64,000 nt of DNA from Pseudomonas iranensis (GCF_014268585.2 NZ_CP077092.1:682001-746000); one strand, 5' to 3'. Shown: positions 46,949 through 55,947, numbered from the stretch's first letter. Program-made: numbers and translations. Notes: generated by a model not told the origin, from the letters alone.

Positions 46949-46963
46949 AGTAGTAAAACTACA
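46949..46963. promoter_or_regulatory. HexR-type box 2 upstream of aceE
   Basis: AGTAGTAAAACTACA matches the HexR consensus at 14 of 15 positions. Its 13-base core is the exact reverse complement of the core of box 1, and the two centres are 52 bp apart, about five helical turns. This favours cooperative binding on one face of the DNA. Confidence 0.65.
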
Positions 46964-47047
46964 GATGAAAGGCTTGTGGCCTCCGACTGCGTTGTGAGAA
47001 TAATCGTTAAGGCGGGTCGATTTCCATCCGAATAAGGTGAAAGTTTG

Positions 47048-47173
47048 ATGCTGGATGCCAAAGAAGAAGAAATTTCAGCTATTTCTAACTTTTGTTCGAC
47101 AGTCCTTCACGTAGCGGGTTTTCATCATTCACTACAAGCGGCGCTCAATACGCCGATCAAGGATAGACCATGA
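47048..47173 (+). CDS. Possible 41-residue leader peptide coupled to glnE
   Basis: An ATG at 47048, about 8-10 bases after AAGGTG, opens a 41-codon frame (MLDAKEEEISAISNFCST and onward). It ends at TGA 47171-47173, sharing ATGA with the glnE start at 47170. The overlap is of the kind that couples translation. No homologue is recognised, and glnE has its own AAGGA site, so chance is a real alternative. The remaining bases of the 384 bp aceE-glnE intergenic region hold only the HexR boxes. Confidence 0.3.
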   Translation: MLDAKEEEISAISNFCSTVLHVAGFHHSLQAALNTPIKDRP

Positions 47174-50109
47174 CCCTGCCCGTGCTTGCCGAACTGCCCG
47201 CCATTCTCCTGCCGTTGGTCAGCCGATCCGAGCAGTCGTTCCGTACGTCCGTCGCCGCCCTTGAAGACGATCACGGCCTGTCGAACTGGACGCCGGAGCG
47301 CTGGGCGCAATTCGCCCGCGTCAGCGCCGCCAGCGAATTTGTCATTGAACAGAGCATTCGTGACCCTTTGATGTTGTTGTCGCTGGTGGCGTCCGGCGAA
47401 CTTGATCGAGCGTTTGCGCCCGGCGAGCTGTGCGCACAGATCGCCGCCGCTGTGAACGCCGCGCAGAGCGAGGACGAACTAGGCCGCGCCTTGCGCCGCC
47501 AGCGCGCACGCCATCAGGTGCGAATCATCTGGCGCGACCTGACCCGTCAGGCCGATCTGGTGCAGACCTGCCGCGACCTCTCGGACATGGCCGACGCTAC
47601 CATCGATCAGGCTTATCAATGGCTGTACAGCCGCCATTGCGAGCAATTCGGCACGCCGACCGGGCGGCGCAGCGGTGAGCCGCAGCAGATGGTCATCCTC
47701 GGCATGGGCAAGCTCGGCGCGGTCGAGCTGAATCTGTCTTCCGACATCGACCTGATCTTCGCCTACCCCGAAGGCGGCGAAACCGTCGGCGTGAAACGCT
47801 CGCTGGATAATCAGGAATTCTTCATCCGCCTCGGCCAGCGTCTGATCAAGGCGCTGGATCCCATGACGGTCGACGGCTTCGTCTTCCGCGTCGACATGCG
47901 CCTGCGTCCATATGGATCGTCTGGTGCGCTGGTGCTCAGCTTCAACGCGCTGGAGCAGTATTACCAGGATCAGGGCCGCGACTGGGAACGCTACGCGATG
48001 ATCAAGGCGCGGGTGGTGGCTGGCGATCAGGTTGCCGGCACGCAGTTGCTCGATATGCTGCGGCCGTTCGTTTATCGGCGCTATCTGGACTTCTCGGCGA
48101 TCGAAGCGCTGCGCACCATGAAGCAGTTGATCCAGCAGGAAGTGCGGCGCAAGGGCATGGCCGACAACATCAAGCTCGGCTCCGGCGGCATCCGGGAAGT
48201 CGAGTTCATCGCTCAGGCTTTTCAGTTGATCCACGGTGGCCGCGACCTGAGCCTGCAACAGCGTCCTCTATTAAAGGTGTTGAGCACGCTGGAAGGGCAA
48301 GGCTATCTGCCGCCGGCGGTGGTCAGTGAGTTACGCGAGGGTTACGAGTTTCTGCGTTACACCGAACATGCCATTCAAGCGATTGCCGACCGTCAGACGC
48401 AGATGCTGCCGGACAGCGCTCAGGATCAGGCGCGGATCGCCTTCATGCTGGGCTTCGCCGATTGGTCGGCGTTCCACGAACAGCTGATGTACTGGCGCGG
48501 GCGCGTGGCCTGGCATTTCGCCCAGGTGATCGCCGATCCCGATGAGGAAGAGGGCAGCGAAAGCGAAGTGGTGGTCGGTGGTGAGTGGCTGCCGCTGTGG
48601 GAGGAAGAACAGGACGAAGAGGCCGCGTGCCGGCAGTTGCAGGAAGGCGGTTTCGTCGATGCCGGCAAAGCCCTGAAAGCGCTGGCCGGTTTGCGTGGCA
48701 GTCCGCAATTGCGCGCGATGCAGCGGCTGGGACGCGAACGTCTGGATGCGTTCATTCCGCGACTGCTTGCGCAAGCGGTGGAGCATGACAATCCCGATCT
48801 GGTGCTCGAGCGCGTGCTGCCACTGGTGGAAGCGGTGGCGCGGCGTTCGGCGTATCTGGTTTTGCTCACGGAAAACCCCGGTGCGCTGCGCCGCCTGCTG
48901 ACCTTGTGTGCGGCGAGCCCGTGGATTGCCGAGCAGATCACGCGCTTCCCGCTGCTGCTCGACGAATTGCTCAACGAGGGCCGGCTGTTCAAGCCGCCGC
49001 TGGCGCCGGAACTGGCGGCCGAGTTGCGCGAACGCCTGACGCGAATTCCCGAAGACGACCTCGAGCAGCAAATGGAAGCCCTGCGCCATTTCAAACTGGC
49101 GCACCGCTTGCGCGTCGCCGCTTCGGAAATTGCAGGCAGCCTGCCACTGATGAAAGTCAGCGATTACCTGACCTGGCTGGCCGAAGCGATTCTCGAACAG
49201 GTGCTGGCCCTGGCCTGGCGGCAGACTGTGGCCAAGTACGGCACGCCGCTGCGCACCGACGGCACTCTGTGCGATCCTGGCTTCATCATTGTCGGTTATG
49301 GCAAAGTCGGCGGTATCGAATTGGGGCATGGTTCCGATCTGGATCTGGTGTTCATCCATGACGGCGATCCGCAGGCGGAAACCGACGGGCCGAAATCCAT
49401 CGACGGCGCGCAGTTCTTCACGCGCCTGGGGCAGCGGATCATCCACCTGCTCACGGCGCAGACCAACTCCGGCCAGCTGTATGAAGTGGATATGCGCCTG
49501 CGGCCCTCCGGTGCTTCCGGGCTGCTGGTGAGTTCTCTCGGCGCGTTCGCCCGCTATCAGGAAAACGAAGCCTGGACCTGGGAGCATCAGGCCCTGGTGC
49601 GCGCGCGGGTGCTGGTGGGCAGTCAGGATGTTGGCCAGGCCTTCGAGAAAGTCCGCGCGCAGGTATTGGGCAAACCTAGGGATCTGGCCAAACTGCAACA
49701 GGAAGTCAGCGAGATGCGCGCCAAGATGCGCGACAACCTCGGCACCCGCAGCACCGCAGCCGGCACGGCGGCGAATGCGTTCGACGCGGGCGTGCCGTTC
49801 GACCTCAAGCAGGACGCCGGAGGTATCGTCGATATTGAATTTATGGTGCAATACGCGGCCCTGGCGTGGTCGCACAGCCATCCACCGCTGCTGCGCTGGA
49901 CCGATAACATCCGCATTCTGGAAGAGCTGGAACACGAAGGGCTGATGCCCGCCGAAGATGCCAGTCTGTTGCGCGAGGCCTACAAGGCCTACCGCTCCGC
50001 CGCCCACCGGCAGGCCTTGCAGAAGGACGCCGGGGTAATACCGGGCGACCAGTTTGCCGAGGAACGCCGGCAGGTTTTGCGGATATGGAAAGAGATGGGG
50101 CTAAGCTGA
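47170..50109 (+). CDS. glnE: Bifunctional glutamine synthetase adenylyltransferase/deadenylase GlnE
   Basis: A 979-residue enzyme with two nucleotidyltransferase domains. The N-terminal adenylyl-removing half has GMGKLGAVELNLSSDIDLIF at about residues 176-195. The C-terminal adenylyl-transferring half has VGYGKVGGIELGHGSDLDLVF at about 710-730. Each GSDxD/SSDID motif binds catalytic metals. It adenylylates glutamine synthetase when nitrogen is plentiful and removes AMP when nitrogen is scarce, under PII control. The start at 47170 has AAGGA 7 bases upstream. A REP-rich spacer separates it from the waa operon. Confidence 0.95.
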   Translation: MTLPVLAELPAILLPLVSRSEQSFRTSVAALEDDHGLSNWTPERWAQFARVSAASEFVIEQSIRDPLMLLSLVASGELDRAFAPGELCAQIAAAVNAAQSEDELGRALRRQRARHQVRIIWRDLTRQADLVQTCRDLSDMADATIDQAYQWLYSRHCEQFGTPTGRRSGEPQQMVILGMGKLGAVELNLSSDIDLIFAYPEGGETVGVKRSLDNQEFFIRLGQRLIKALDPMTVDGFVFRVDMRLRPYGSSGALVLSFNALEQYYQDQGRDWERYAMIKARVVAGDQVAGTQLLDMLRPFVYRRYLDFSAIEALRTMKQLIQQEVRRKGMADNIKLGSGGIREVEFIAQAFQLIHGGRDLSLQQRPLLKVLSTLEGQGYLPPAVVSELREGYEFLRYTEHAIQAIADRQTQMLPDSAQDQARIAFMLGFADWSAFHEQLMYWRGRVAWHFAQVIADPDEEEGSESEVVVGGEWLPLWEEEQDEEAACRQLQEGGFVDAGKALKALAGLRGSPQLRAMQRLGRERLDAFIPRLLAQAVEHDNPDLVLERVLPLVEAVARRSAYLVLLTENPGALRRLLTLCAASPWIAEQITRFPLLLDELLNEGRLFKPPLAPELAAELRERLTRIPEDDLEQQMEALRHFKLAHRLRVAASEIAGSLPLMKVSDYLTWLAEAILEQVLALAWRQTVAKYGTPLRTDGTLCDPGFIIVGYGKVGGIELGHGSDLDLVFIHDGDPQAETDGPKSIDGAQFFTRLGQRIIHLLTAQTNSGQLYEVDMRLRPSGASGLLVSSLGAFARYQENEAWTWEHQALVRARVLVGSQDVGQAFEKVRAQVLGKPRDLAKLQQEVSEMRAKMRDNLGTRSTAAGTAANAFDAGVPFDLKQDAGGIVDIEFMVQYAALAWSHSHPPLLRWTDNIRILEELEHEGLMPAEDASLLREAYKAYRSAAHRQALQKDAGVIPGDQFAEERRQVLRIWKEMGLS

Positions 50110-50140
50110 AAAGCGCCAATGAAGACAATGAGATTCAAAA

Positions 50141-50230
50141 GGTGGGAGCGAGCCTGCTCGCGAAGGCGGAGTGTCAGTCGGCATTTGTTTTGAATGTACT
50201 GGCCCATTCGCGAGCAGGCTCGCTCCCGCA
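50141..50230. repeat. REP pair, inverted
   Basis: GGGAGCGAGCCTGCTCGCGA at 50144-50163 and its inverse at 50207-50229, immediately after glnE. Confidence 0.9.
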
Positions 50231-50272
50231 GTGATCTGCGCTGAAATGCAGATGTTGAAACAGATGCAAAAC

Positions 50273-50365
50273 CCTGTGGGAGCTGGCTTGCCAGCGATAG
50301 CGGAGTATCAGACGACAATAGTGTTGAATGTGAAGACCCCATCGCGGGCAAGCCCGCTCCCACAG
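50273..50365. repeat. REP pair of a variant class (GGGAGCTGGCTTGCCAGCGA)
   Basis: GTGGGAGCTGGCTTGCCAGCGA at about 50276-50297 and inverted ATCGCGGGCAAGCCCGCTCCCA at 50341-50362. The arms differ from the common class by compensating changes that keep the hairpin (GCTGGCTTGCCAGC; GCGGGCAAGCCCGC). Confidence 0.85.
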
Positions 50366-50397
50366 TAGATCTACAGTGTTTGTAGAATTATCGAGGC

Positions 50398-50430
50398 GGG
50401 GAGGCGTAAATGCCTCCCCGGCTCGTTTTT
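50398..50430 (+). terminator. Intrinsic terminator or attenuator just before waaF
   Basis: GGGGAGGC (50398-50405) pairs perfectly with GCCTCCCC (50412-50419) around a 6-base loop and is followed, after a short gap, by five T (50426-50430). It ends 9 bases before the waaF ATG, so a waaF promoter cannot lie downstream of it. Confidence 0.7.
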
Positions 50431-50439
50431 GGAAACCAC

Positions 50440-51474
50440 ATGAATATTCTGATCGTTGGGCCCAGTTGGGTCGGTGACATGGTGATGGCGCAGACACTGT
50501 TTCAGTGTCTCAAGCAGCGCCACCCGCAATGCGCAATCGACGTGCTGGCGCCCGAGTGGAGCCGGCCGATCCTCGAGCGCATGCCCGAAGTGCGCAAGGC
50601 TTTGAGCTTCCCGCTCGGCCACGGCGCGCTGGAACTGGCGACGCGCCGACGCATCGGCAAGACCCTGCGCGGTCAGTACGATCAGGCGATCCTGCTGCCC
50701 AACTCGCTGAAATCGGCACTGGTGCCGTTTTTTGCCGGCATCCCGAAACGCACCGGTTGGCGCGGCGAATTCCGCTATGGCCTGCTCAACGATGTGCGCA
50801 CTCTCGACAAAGAACGTTACCCGCTGATGATCGAGCGTTTCATGGCGCTGGCCTATGAAGCGAACGCCGAGCTGCCGAAGCCGTACCCGCGCCCGAGTCT
50901 GCAAATCGACCCGGTGACCCGCGAAGCGGCACTGGCCAAATTCGGCCTGACCCTTGATCGCCCGGTCCTGGCCCTGTGCCCCGGCGCCGAGTTCGGCGAA
51001 TCCAAGCGCTGGCCGTCCGAGCACTACGCCAAGGTCGCCGAAGCGCGCATCCGCGAAGGCTGGCAGGTGTGGCTGTTCGGCTCGAAAAACGATCACGCGG
51101 TCGGCGAAGACATCCGCGCCCGGTTGATCCCGGGGCTGCGCGAAGAATCGGTCAACCTCAGCGGCGGCACCTCGCTGGCCGAGGCCATTGACCTGCTCTC
51201 ATGCGCCGATTCCGTTGTGTCCAATGACTCCGGCCTGATGCACGTCGCTGCGGCATTGAATCGTCCGCTGGTCGCGGTATACGGCTCGACCTCGCCGGGC
51301 TTCACCCCGCCGCTGGCCGAGCAGGTCGAGATCGTGCGCCTGGGCATCGAATGCAGCCCGTGCTTCGATCGAACTTGCCGGTTCGGCCATTACAACTGCT
51401 TGCGCCAGCTGATGCCGGACGCGGTCAACGATGCCTTGCAGAAGTTGCAGGGCTCCGTGGTCGAGGTTCATTAA
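50440..51474 (+). CDS. waaF: ADP-heptose:LPS heptosyltransferase II
   Basis: A 344-residue GT9-family enzyme, MNILIVGPSWVGDMVMAQTL at the N-terminus and CPGAEFGESKRWPSEHYAKV at the ADP-heptose site, then VSNDSGLMHVAAALNRPLVA. It adds the second L-glycero-D-manno-heptose to the LPS inner core at the cytoplasmic face of the inner membrane. The start at 50440 has GGAA 6 bases upstream; the longer frame from 50410 would begin inside the terminator hairpin. It is the first gene of the core operon, with waaC starting 1 base after its stop. Confidence 0.95.
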   Translation: MNILIVGPSWVGDMVMAQTLFQCLKQRHPQCAIDVLAPEWSRPILERMPEVRKALSFPLGHGALELATRRRIGKTLRGQYDQAILLPNSLKSALVPFFAGIPKRTGWRGEFRYGLLNDVRTLDKERYPLMIERFMALAYEANAELPKPYPRPSLQIDPVTREAALAKFGLTLDRPVLALCPGAEFGESKRWPSEHYAKVAEARIREGWQVWLFGSKNDHAVGEDIRARLIPGLREESVNLSGGTSLAEAIDLLSCADSVVSNDSGLMHVAAALNRPLVAVYGSTSPGFTPPLAEQVEIVRLGIECSPCFDRTCRFGHYNCLRQLMPDAVNDALQKLQGSVVEVH

Positions 51475-51475
51475 C

Positions 51476-52537
51476 TTGCGGGTATTGCTGATCAAGACTT
51501 CATCGCTGGGCGACGTGATTCACGCGTTGCCAGCGCTGACCGACGCCGCCCGGGCGATCCCGGGCATCAAGTTCGACTGGGTGGTGGAAGAGGGCTTCGC
51601 CGAGATTCCGAGCTGGCATCCGGCGGTCGATAAAGTGATTCCGGTGGCGATCCGCCGCTGGCGCAGGAATTTGTGGAAAACCATCACCAGCGGCGAGTGG
51701 AAACGCTTCAAGCAAAGCGTGCGCGCCAATAAATACGATCTGGTGATCGACGCTCAAGGCCTGCTGAAAAGTGCCTGGCTGACCCGCTACGTCAAAGCCC
51801 CGGTGGCCGGCCTCGATAAAACTTCCGCGCGCGAGCCGATGGCTGCGCGCTTCTACGATCGTAAACTCGCTGTCGCCCGAGGCCAGCACGCCGTCGAGCG
51901 CGTACGCCAGTTATTCGCCATCGCTCTGGGTTACGACTTGCCCAAAGGCCTCGGCGATTACGGCCTCAACGTCGAGCGACTGGTCGAGTTGCCACGCAAG
52001 AACGCTTACGTGGTGTTCCTCCACGGCACCACTTGGGACACCAAGCACTGGCCGGAAATCTACTGGCGCGAGCTGACCGAGCGGGTCGGCTACCTCGGCG
52101 TTGGCGTGAAGCTGCCGTGGGGCAACCCTCAGGAAAAGGCCCGCGCCGAACGCATCGCTGCCGGCTTCAAACACGCCGAAGTGCTGCCGAAGCTCAATCT
52201 GGCCGGCGTCGGCAAAGTCCTCGCCGGCGCGCAAGCCTGCGTGGCGGTGGACACCGGGCTCGGCCATCTGGCCGCTGCGCTGGATGTACCGACGATTTCG
52301 TTGTTCGGCCCGACCAACCCGGGCCTCACCGGCGCCTACGGCAAGCTGCAGATTCACTTGGCCAGCGACTTCCCGTGCGCGCCCTGCATGCAGAAAAAAT
52401 GTACCTATCAACCGACCGAGCAGGATGCCCGTCAGTTTGACCTGAAACGCGAGCAGCCATTGTGCTTCACGCGTGTGAACCCCGAGCGTGTTGCCAGCCG
52501 ACTGAGCACGTTGTTAATGGCTGAGGAGCTGCGCTGA
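51476..52537 (+). CDS. waaC: LPS heptosyltransferase I
   Basis: A 353-residue GT9 enzyme that adds the first heptose to Kdo. The start is TTG 51476, giving M-RVLLIKTSSLGDVIHALPA, the strictly conserved WaaC N-terminus, with GAGG 9 bases upstream; no ATG is available at this place. The donor-site segment VVFLHGTTWDTKHWPEIYW and the late VDTGLGHLAAALDVPTISLFG are intact. It begins one base after waaF and its TGA overlaps waaG's ATG (TGATG). A rare start codon on an essential core gene may keep its level low relative to WaaF. Confidence 0.95.
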   Translation: MRVLLIKTSSLGDVIHALPALTDAARAIPGIKFDWVVEEGFAEIPSWHPAVDKVIPVAIRRWRRNLWKTITSGEWKRFKQSVRANKYDLVIDAQGLLKSAWLTRYVKAPVAGLDKTSAREPMAARFYDRKLAVARGQHAVERVRQLFAIALGYDLPKGLGDYGLNVERLVELPRKNAYVVFLHGTTWDTKHWPEIYWRELTERVGYLGVGVKLPWGNPQEKARAERIAAGFKHAEVLPKLNLAGVGKVLAGAQACVAVDTGLGHLAAALDVPTISLFGPTNPGLTGAYGKLQIHLASDFPCAPCMQKKCTYQPTEQDARQFDLKREQPLCFTRVNPERVASRLSTLLMAEELR

Positions 52538-53658
52538 TGCAATTGGCATTTGTCCTGTACAAATATTTCCCGTTCGGCGGCTTGCAGCGCGATTTCATGC
52601 GCATCGCCCTCGAATGCCAGAAGCGCGGCCATCAGATTCGCGTCTACACGCTGATCTGGGAAGGCGACGTGCCGCCGGGTTTCGAAGTGCTGGTGGCGCC
52701 GGTCAAGGCATTCTTCAACCATCGTCGCAATGAAAAGCTCAGCGCATGGATGGCAGCGGATCTGGCCAAGCGCCCGGTCGATCGCTTGATCGGCTTCAAC
52801 AAGATGCCGGGCCTTGACGTCTACTACGCCGCCGACGGCTGCTTTGAAGACAAGGCGCAGAACCTGCGCAACTCGCTGTATCGCCGCTGGGGTCGCTATC
52901 GCCACTTCGCCGAGTACGAGCGCGCGGTGTTCGCCAAGGACGCGAAGACCGAAGTGCTGATGATTTCCGAAGTGCAGCAGCCGCTGTTCATCAAGTATTA
53001 CGACACGCCGCTCGAGCGTTTCCACCTGCTGCCGCCGGGCATTGCTCAGGATCGTCGGCGGCCGGCGAATGCCGATGAGATTCGCGCCGGTTTCCGCGCT
53101 GAATTCAATCTCAAGGACGACGAGTTGCTGCTGGTGCAGATCGGCTCCGGCTTCAAGACCAAGGGTGTCGATCGCAGCCTCAAGGCACTGGCCGCGCTGC
53201 CGGCCGAGTTGAGAAAACGCACCCGGCTGTTTGTAATCGGCCAGGATGACCCCAAATTGTTCCAGATGCAGAGTGCGACGCTGGGCCTGGGCGACAATGT
53301 GACCTTCCTCAAAGGGCGCAGCGATATCCCGCGTTTCCTGCTCGGCGCCGACCTGTTGATTCACCCGGCCTACAACGAAAACACCGGCACCGTGCTGCTT
53401 GAAGCGCTGGTGGCCGGTTTGCCGGTGTTGGTCAGCGCGGTCTGCGGTTACGCCCATTACATTGCCGAGGCCGATGCCGGGCGAGTGCTGGACGAGCCGT
53501 TCGAGCAGGCGCAGCTGACGCAATACCTGACCGAGATGTTGAGCAACGACGCTGCACGTGCGGCCTGGAGCCGCAACGGTCTGGCCTTCGCCGAGACGGC
53601 CGACCTCTACAGCATGCCGCAGCACGCGGCGGATGTGATTCTGGCGGAGCACGCTTAA
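52537..53658 (+). CDS. waaG: LPS core glucosyltransferase I (GT4)
   Basis: A 373-residue GT4 glycosyltransferase. MQLAFVLYKYFPFGGLQRDF is the conserved WaaG N-terminus. GSGFKTKGVDRSLKAL and HPAYNENTGTVLLEALVAGL form the C-terminal nucleotide-sugar site, with the EX7E-type motif in NENTGTVLLE. It transfers the first hexose to heptose II of the core (in P. aeruginosa a galactosamine). It is coupled by TGATG to waaC and by TAATG to waaP. Confidence 0.95.
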   Translation: MQLAFVLYKYFPFGGLQRDFMRIALECQKRGHQIRVYTLIWEGDVPPGFEVLVAPVKAFFNHRRNEKLSAWMAADLAKRPVDRLIGFNKMPGLDVYYAADGCFEDKAQNLRNSLYRRWGRYRHFAEYERAVFAKDAKTEVLMISEVQQPLFIKYYDTPLERFHLLPPGIAQDRRRPANADEIRAGFRAEFNLKDDELLLVQIGSGFKTKGVDRSLKALAALPAELRKRTRLFVIGQDDPKLFQMQSATLGLGDNVTFLKGRSDIPRFLLGADLLIHPAYNENTGTVLLEALVAGLPVLVSAVCGYAHYIAEADAGRVLDEPFEQAQLTQYLTEMLSNDAARAAWSRNGLAFAETADLYSMPQHAADVILAEHA

Positions 53659-54464
53659 TGAAGTTGATGCTGGCTGAACCGTTCAAAAGCCTTTGGGCCG
53701 GACGCGACCCGTTCGCCGCAGTCGAGGGCTTGCAGGGCGAGGTATACCGCGAGCTGGAAGCGCGCCGGACATTGCGCACGGAAGTCGACGGCCATGGTTT
53801 TTTCGTCAAGATTCACCGTGGCATCGGTTGGGGCGAAATCTTCAAGAACCTGCTGACCGCCAAGCTGCCGGTGCTCGGCGCAGGGCAAGAGTGGAAGGCC
53901 ATCCAGCGTCTGCAGGAAGTCGGCGTGCCGACCATGACCGCCGTCGCCTACGGCGAGAAGGGCAGCAACCCGGCGGATCAGCATTCGTTCATCGTCACCG
54001 AAGAACTCGCGCCGACCATCAGCCTTGAAGACTTCAGCATTGACTGGGTCAAGCAGCCGCCGGAGCCAACACTCAAGCGCGCACTGATTGCCGAAGTCGC
54101 GCGGATGACCGGGATGATGCACCGCGCCGGGGTTAATCACCGCGACTGCTACATCTGCCATTTTCTGCTGCACACCGACAAACCGGTCACACCGCAGGAT
54201 TTCAAACTCTCGGTGATCGATCTGCACCGTGCCCAAACCCGCGCGAAAATCACTCAGCGCTGGCGCAACAAGGATCTGGCGGCGCTGTACTTCTCGGCGT
54301 TGGACATCGGCCTGACCCGCCGCGACAAACTGCGTTTCCTCAAGGGCTATTTCCAGCAACCGCTGCGGCAGATTCTGGCAGAAGAGGCGCCACTGCTGAG
54401 CTGGCTGCAAGGCAAGGCCGACAGCCTCTACGCGCGCAAACAGCGTTACGGGGATGCGCTCTGA
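53658..54464 (+). CDS. waaP: LPS core heptose(I) kinase WaaP
   Basis: A 268-residue sugar kinase with a protein-kinase-like fold. HGFFVKIHRGIGWGEIFKNL holds the nucleotide-loop lysine, and VNHRDCYICHFLL (His161-Asp163) is the catalytic loop, with Asp163 as in the well-studied Pseudomonas enzyme. VIDLHRAQ gives the metal-binding Asp. It phosphorylates heptose I of the inner core, needed for outer-membrane stability and essential in P. aeruginosa. Overlaps of one base with both neighbours show an operon. Confidence 0.96.
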   Translation: MKLMLAEPFKSLWAGRDPFAAVEGLQGEVYRELEARRTLRTEVDGHGFFVKIHRGIGWGEIFKNLLTAKLPVLGAGQEWKAIQRLQEVGVPTMTAVAYGEKGSNPADQHSFIVTEELAPTISLEDFSIDWVKQPPEPTLKRALIAEVARMTGMMHRAGVNHRDCYICHFLLHTDKPVTPQDFKLSVIDLHRAQTRAKITQRWRNKDLAALYFSALDIGLTRRDKLRFLKGYFQQPLRQILAEEAPLLSWLQGKADSLYARKQRYGDAL

Positions 54465-55198
54465 TGGCGGGCTGGACACTTGAACCGCAGTACAGCGAAC
54501 TCGCCGAGGACTTCGGCAGCCTCGAAGCGGTGTTTGCGTTACAGGGCGAACGCCTGACCCGCGATCCGCTGTCGGAGGTGGTTCGGGTGCAGCGCGACGG
54601 GGTCAATTACTACGTCAAACGCTACGTCGGCGCCGGTAAGGGCCTGCGCCGTTACCTCGGCAAGCCGCGGGTAAAAATGGAATGGCAGAACCTCAAGCGC
54701 TTCGCCAAGTGGGGCATCCCCACGGCCGAGGTGGTGGCCTGGGGCCTGGAGCGGCGCGGCGCGGCCTACGATCGGGGTGCGATGATCACCCGTGAGCTGC
54801 CCAATACCGAAGACCTCTCGGCGCTGGCCGAGCGCAAGGATCCCCGGCTCAAGGATCGCGCCTGGGTCGACGGTGTCAGCCAGCAATTGGCCGGTTACAC
54901 CCGGACCATGCACGACCATCGGTTTACGCATAACGATTTGAAATGGCGCAACCTGCTGATCGACGATCAGGCGCGCATCTTCCTCATCGACTGCCCCAAC
55001 GGCGAATTCTGGCGCGGCTTCTGGCTCAAGTACCGGATCACCAAGGACCTCGCCTGTCTCGACAAACTGGCCAAATATCACCTGTCCAACACCCAGCGCC
55101 TGCGCTTCTACAAGCAGTATCGCCAGTGTGATCGGCTCGATGTCGCCGACAAGAAACGGATTCGCCACGTGGTGAGATTTTTTGAGGGGCGCGAATGA
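54464..55198 (+). CDS. wapP: InaA-family lipopolysaccharide kinase (WapP-like)
   Basis: A 244-residue kinase-fold protein. GVNYYVKRYVGAGKGLRRYL gives the ATP-site lysine, FTHNDLKWRNLLID the HxDxxxxN catalytic loop, and IFLIDCPNGEF the DFG-equivalent, where Asp is followed by Cys-Pro. All key residues for phosphotransfer are therefore present. By position (the gene after waaP) it matches PA5008/WapP, thought to add phosphate to the inner-core heptoses. The start overlaps waaP's stop by one base, and its own stop overlaps the next gene by 4 bp. Confidence 0.9.
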   Translation: MAGWTLEPQYSELAEDFGSLEAVFALQGERLTRDPLSEVVRVQRDGVNYYVKRYVGAGKGLRRYLGKPRVKMEWQNLKRFAKWGIPTAEVVAWGLERRGAAYDRGAMITRELPNTEDLSALAERKDPRLKDRAWVDGVSQQLAGYTRTMHDHRFTHNDLKWRNLLIDDQARIFLIDCPNGEFWRGFWLKYRITKDLACLDKLAKYHLSNTQRLRFYKQYRQCDRLDVADKKRIRHVVRFFEGRE

Positions 55199-55947
55199 CT
55201 GATTTTCTTGCCGAACAGGACCGCGCACTGCTGGAGCGCCACGGTCTCGGCAATTTCGACGCACTGTGGGCAAAACAGCTTGAAGCTGTGGATGAGCCCA
55301 ACACTGCCGGAGGCGGCTGGAGCAGCGTGTTCCGCCTGGATCTTGACGGCCAGGGCTATTACCTCAAGCGACAGAGCAATTACCTGACGCGGACCTTGCA
55401 AGCGCCGTTTGGCGAGCCAAGCTTTGCCCGCGAATTTCGCAACATCAGCCGTTACCGCAAGTTGGGCATACCGGCATTGCAGGCAGCCTTTTTCGGTGAG
55501 CGCAAGGTCGCCGGGGAAGTGCGCGCCATTCTGCTCACCCGCGCCCTGGATGGCTGGAGCGACCTGGATTCGTTGCTGGCGCGCTGGACGCAGCTCAGTG
55601 CCGCGCAGCATTCGGCCGTTCTCACCGCTTGCGGGCTGTTGGCGCGGCGGCTGCACGGCGCGCGTCAGGTGCATGGCTGTTTCTATCCCAAACATATTTT
55701 TCTGCGCGCCACCGGCGACGGCTATGAGGCGCAACTGATCGATCTGGAGAAAACCCGGCCGTTGCTGTTCGGCATGCGTGATCGGGTCAAGGATCTGGAG
55801 CCGTTGCAACGCCGAGCGCCGCAGTGGAGCGAGGCCGACTTGCGCCAATTGCTTGCGGCTTATCTCGACCAGCCGACTGACAGCTCGTTGCTCGACAGCT
55901 GGCTGACCCGACTGACAGCGCGGCGCAGCCACAAGGAGACCCGCTGA
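55195..55947 (+). CDS. wapQ: Lipopolysaccharide kinase-like protein (WapQ-like)
   Basis: A 250-residue kinase-fold protein. GGGWSSVFRLDLDGQGYYLK includes the N-lobe lysine. The catalytic loop reads VHGCFYPKHIFL, with His-Gly-Cys-Phe replacing His-x-Asp, so the usual catalytic aspartate is missing, while LIDLEKTR retains the metal-binding Asp. It may be a pseudokinase or use altered chemistry, as in other WapQ proteins. It overlaps its neighbours by 4 bp and 1 bp. Heptose phosphorylation is inferred from context. Confidence 0.88.
   Translation: MTDFLAEQDRALLERHGLGNFDALWAKQLEAVDEPNTAGGGWSSVFRLDLDGQGYYLKRQSNYLTRTLQAPFGEPSFAREFRNISRYRKLGIPALQAAFFGERKVAGEVRAILLTRALDGWSDLDSLLARWTQLSAAQHSAVLTACGLLARRLHGARQVHGCFYPKHIFLRATGDGYEAQLIDLEKTRPLLFGMRDRVKDLEPLQRRAPQWSEADLRQLLAAYLDQPTDSSLLDSWLTRLTARRSHKETR

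Noticed and set aside
44263..46953. 896-codon plus-strand open frame opposite aceE
   Set aside because: Antisense shadow of the conserved aceE frame; no family match or ribosome site.
46858..47061. 67-codon minus-strand frame in the aceE-glnE region
   Set aside because: Spans the HexR boxes and promoter region, with no ribosome site or family match.
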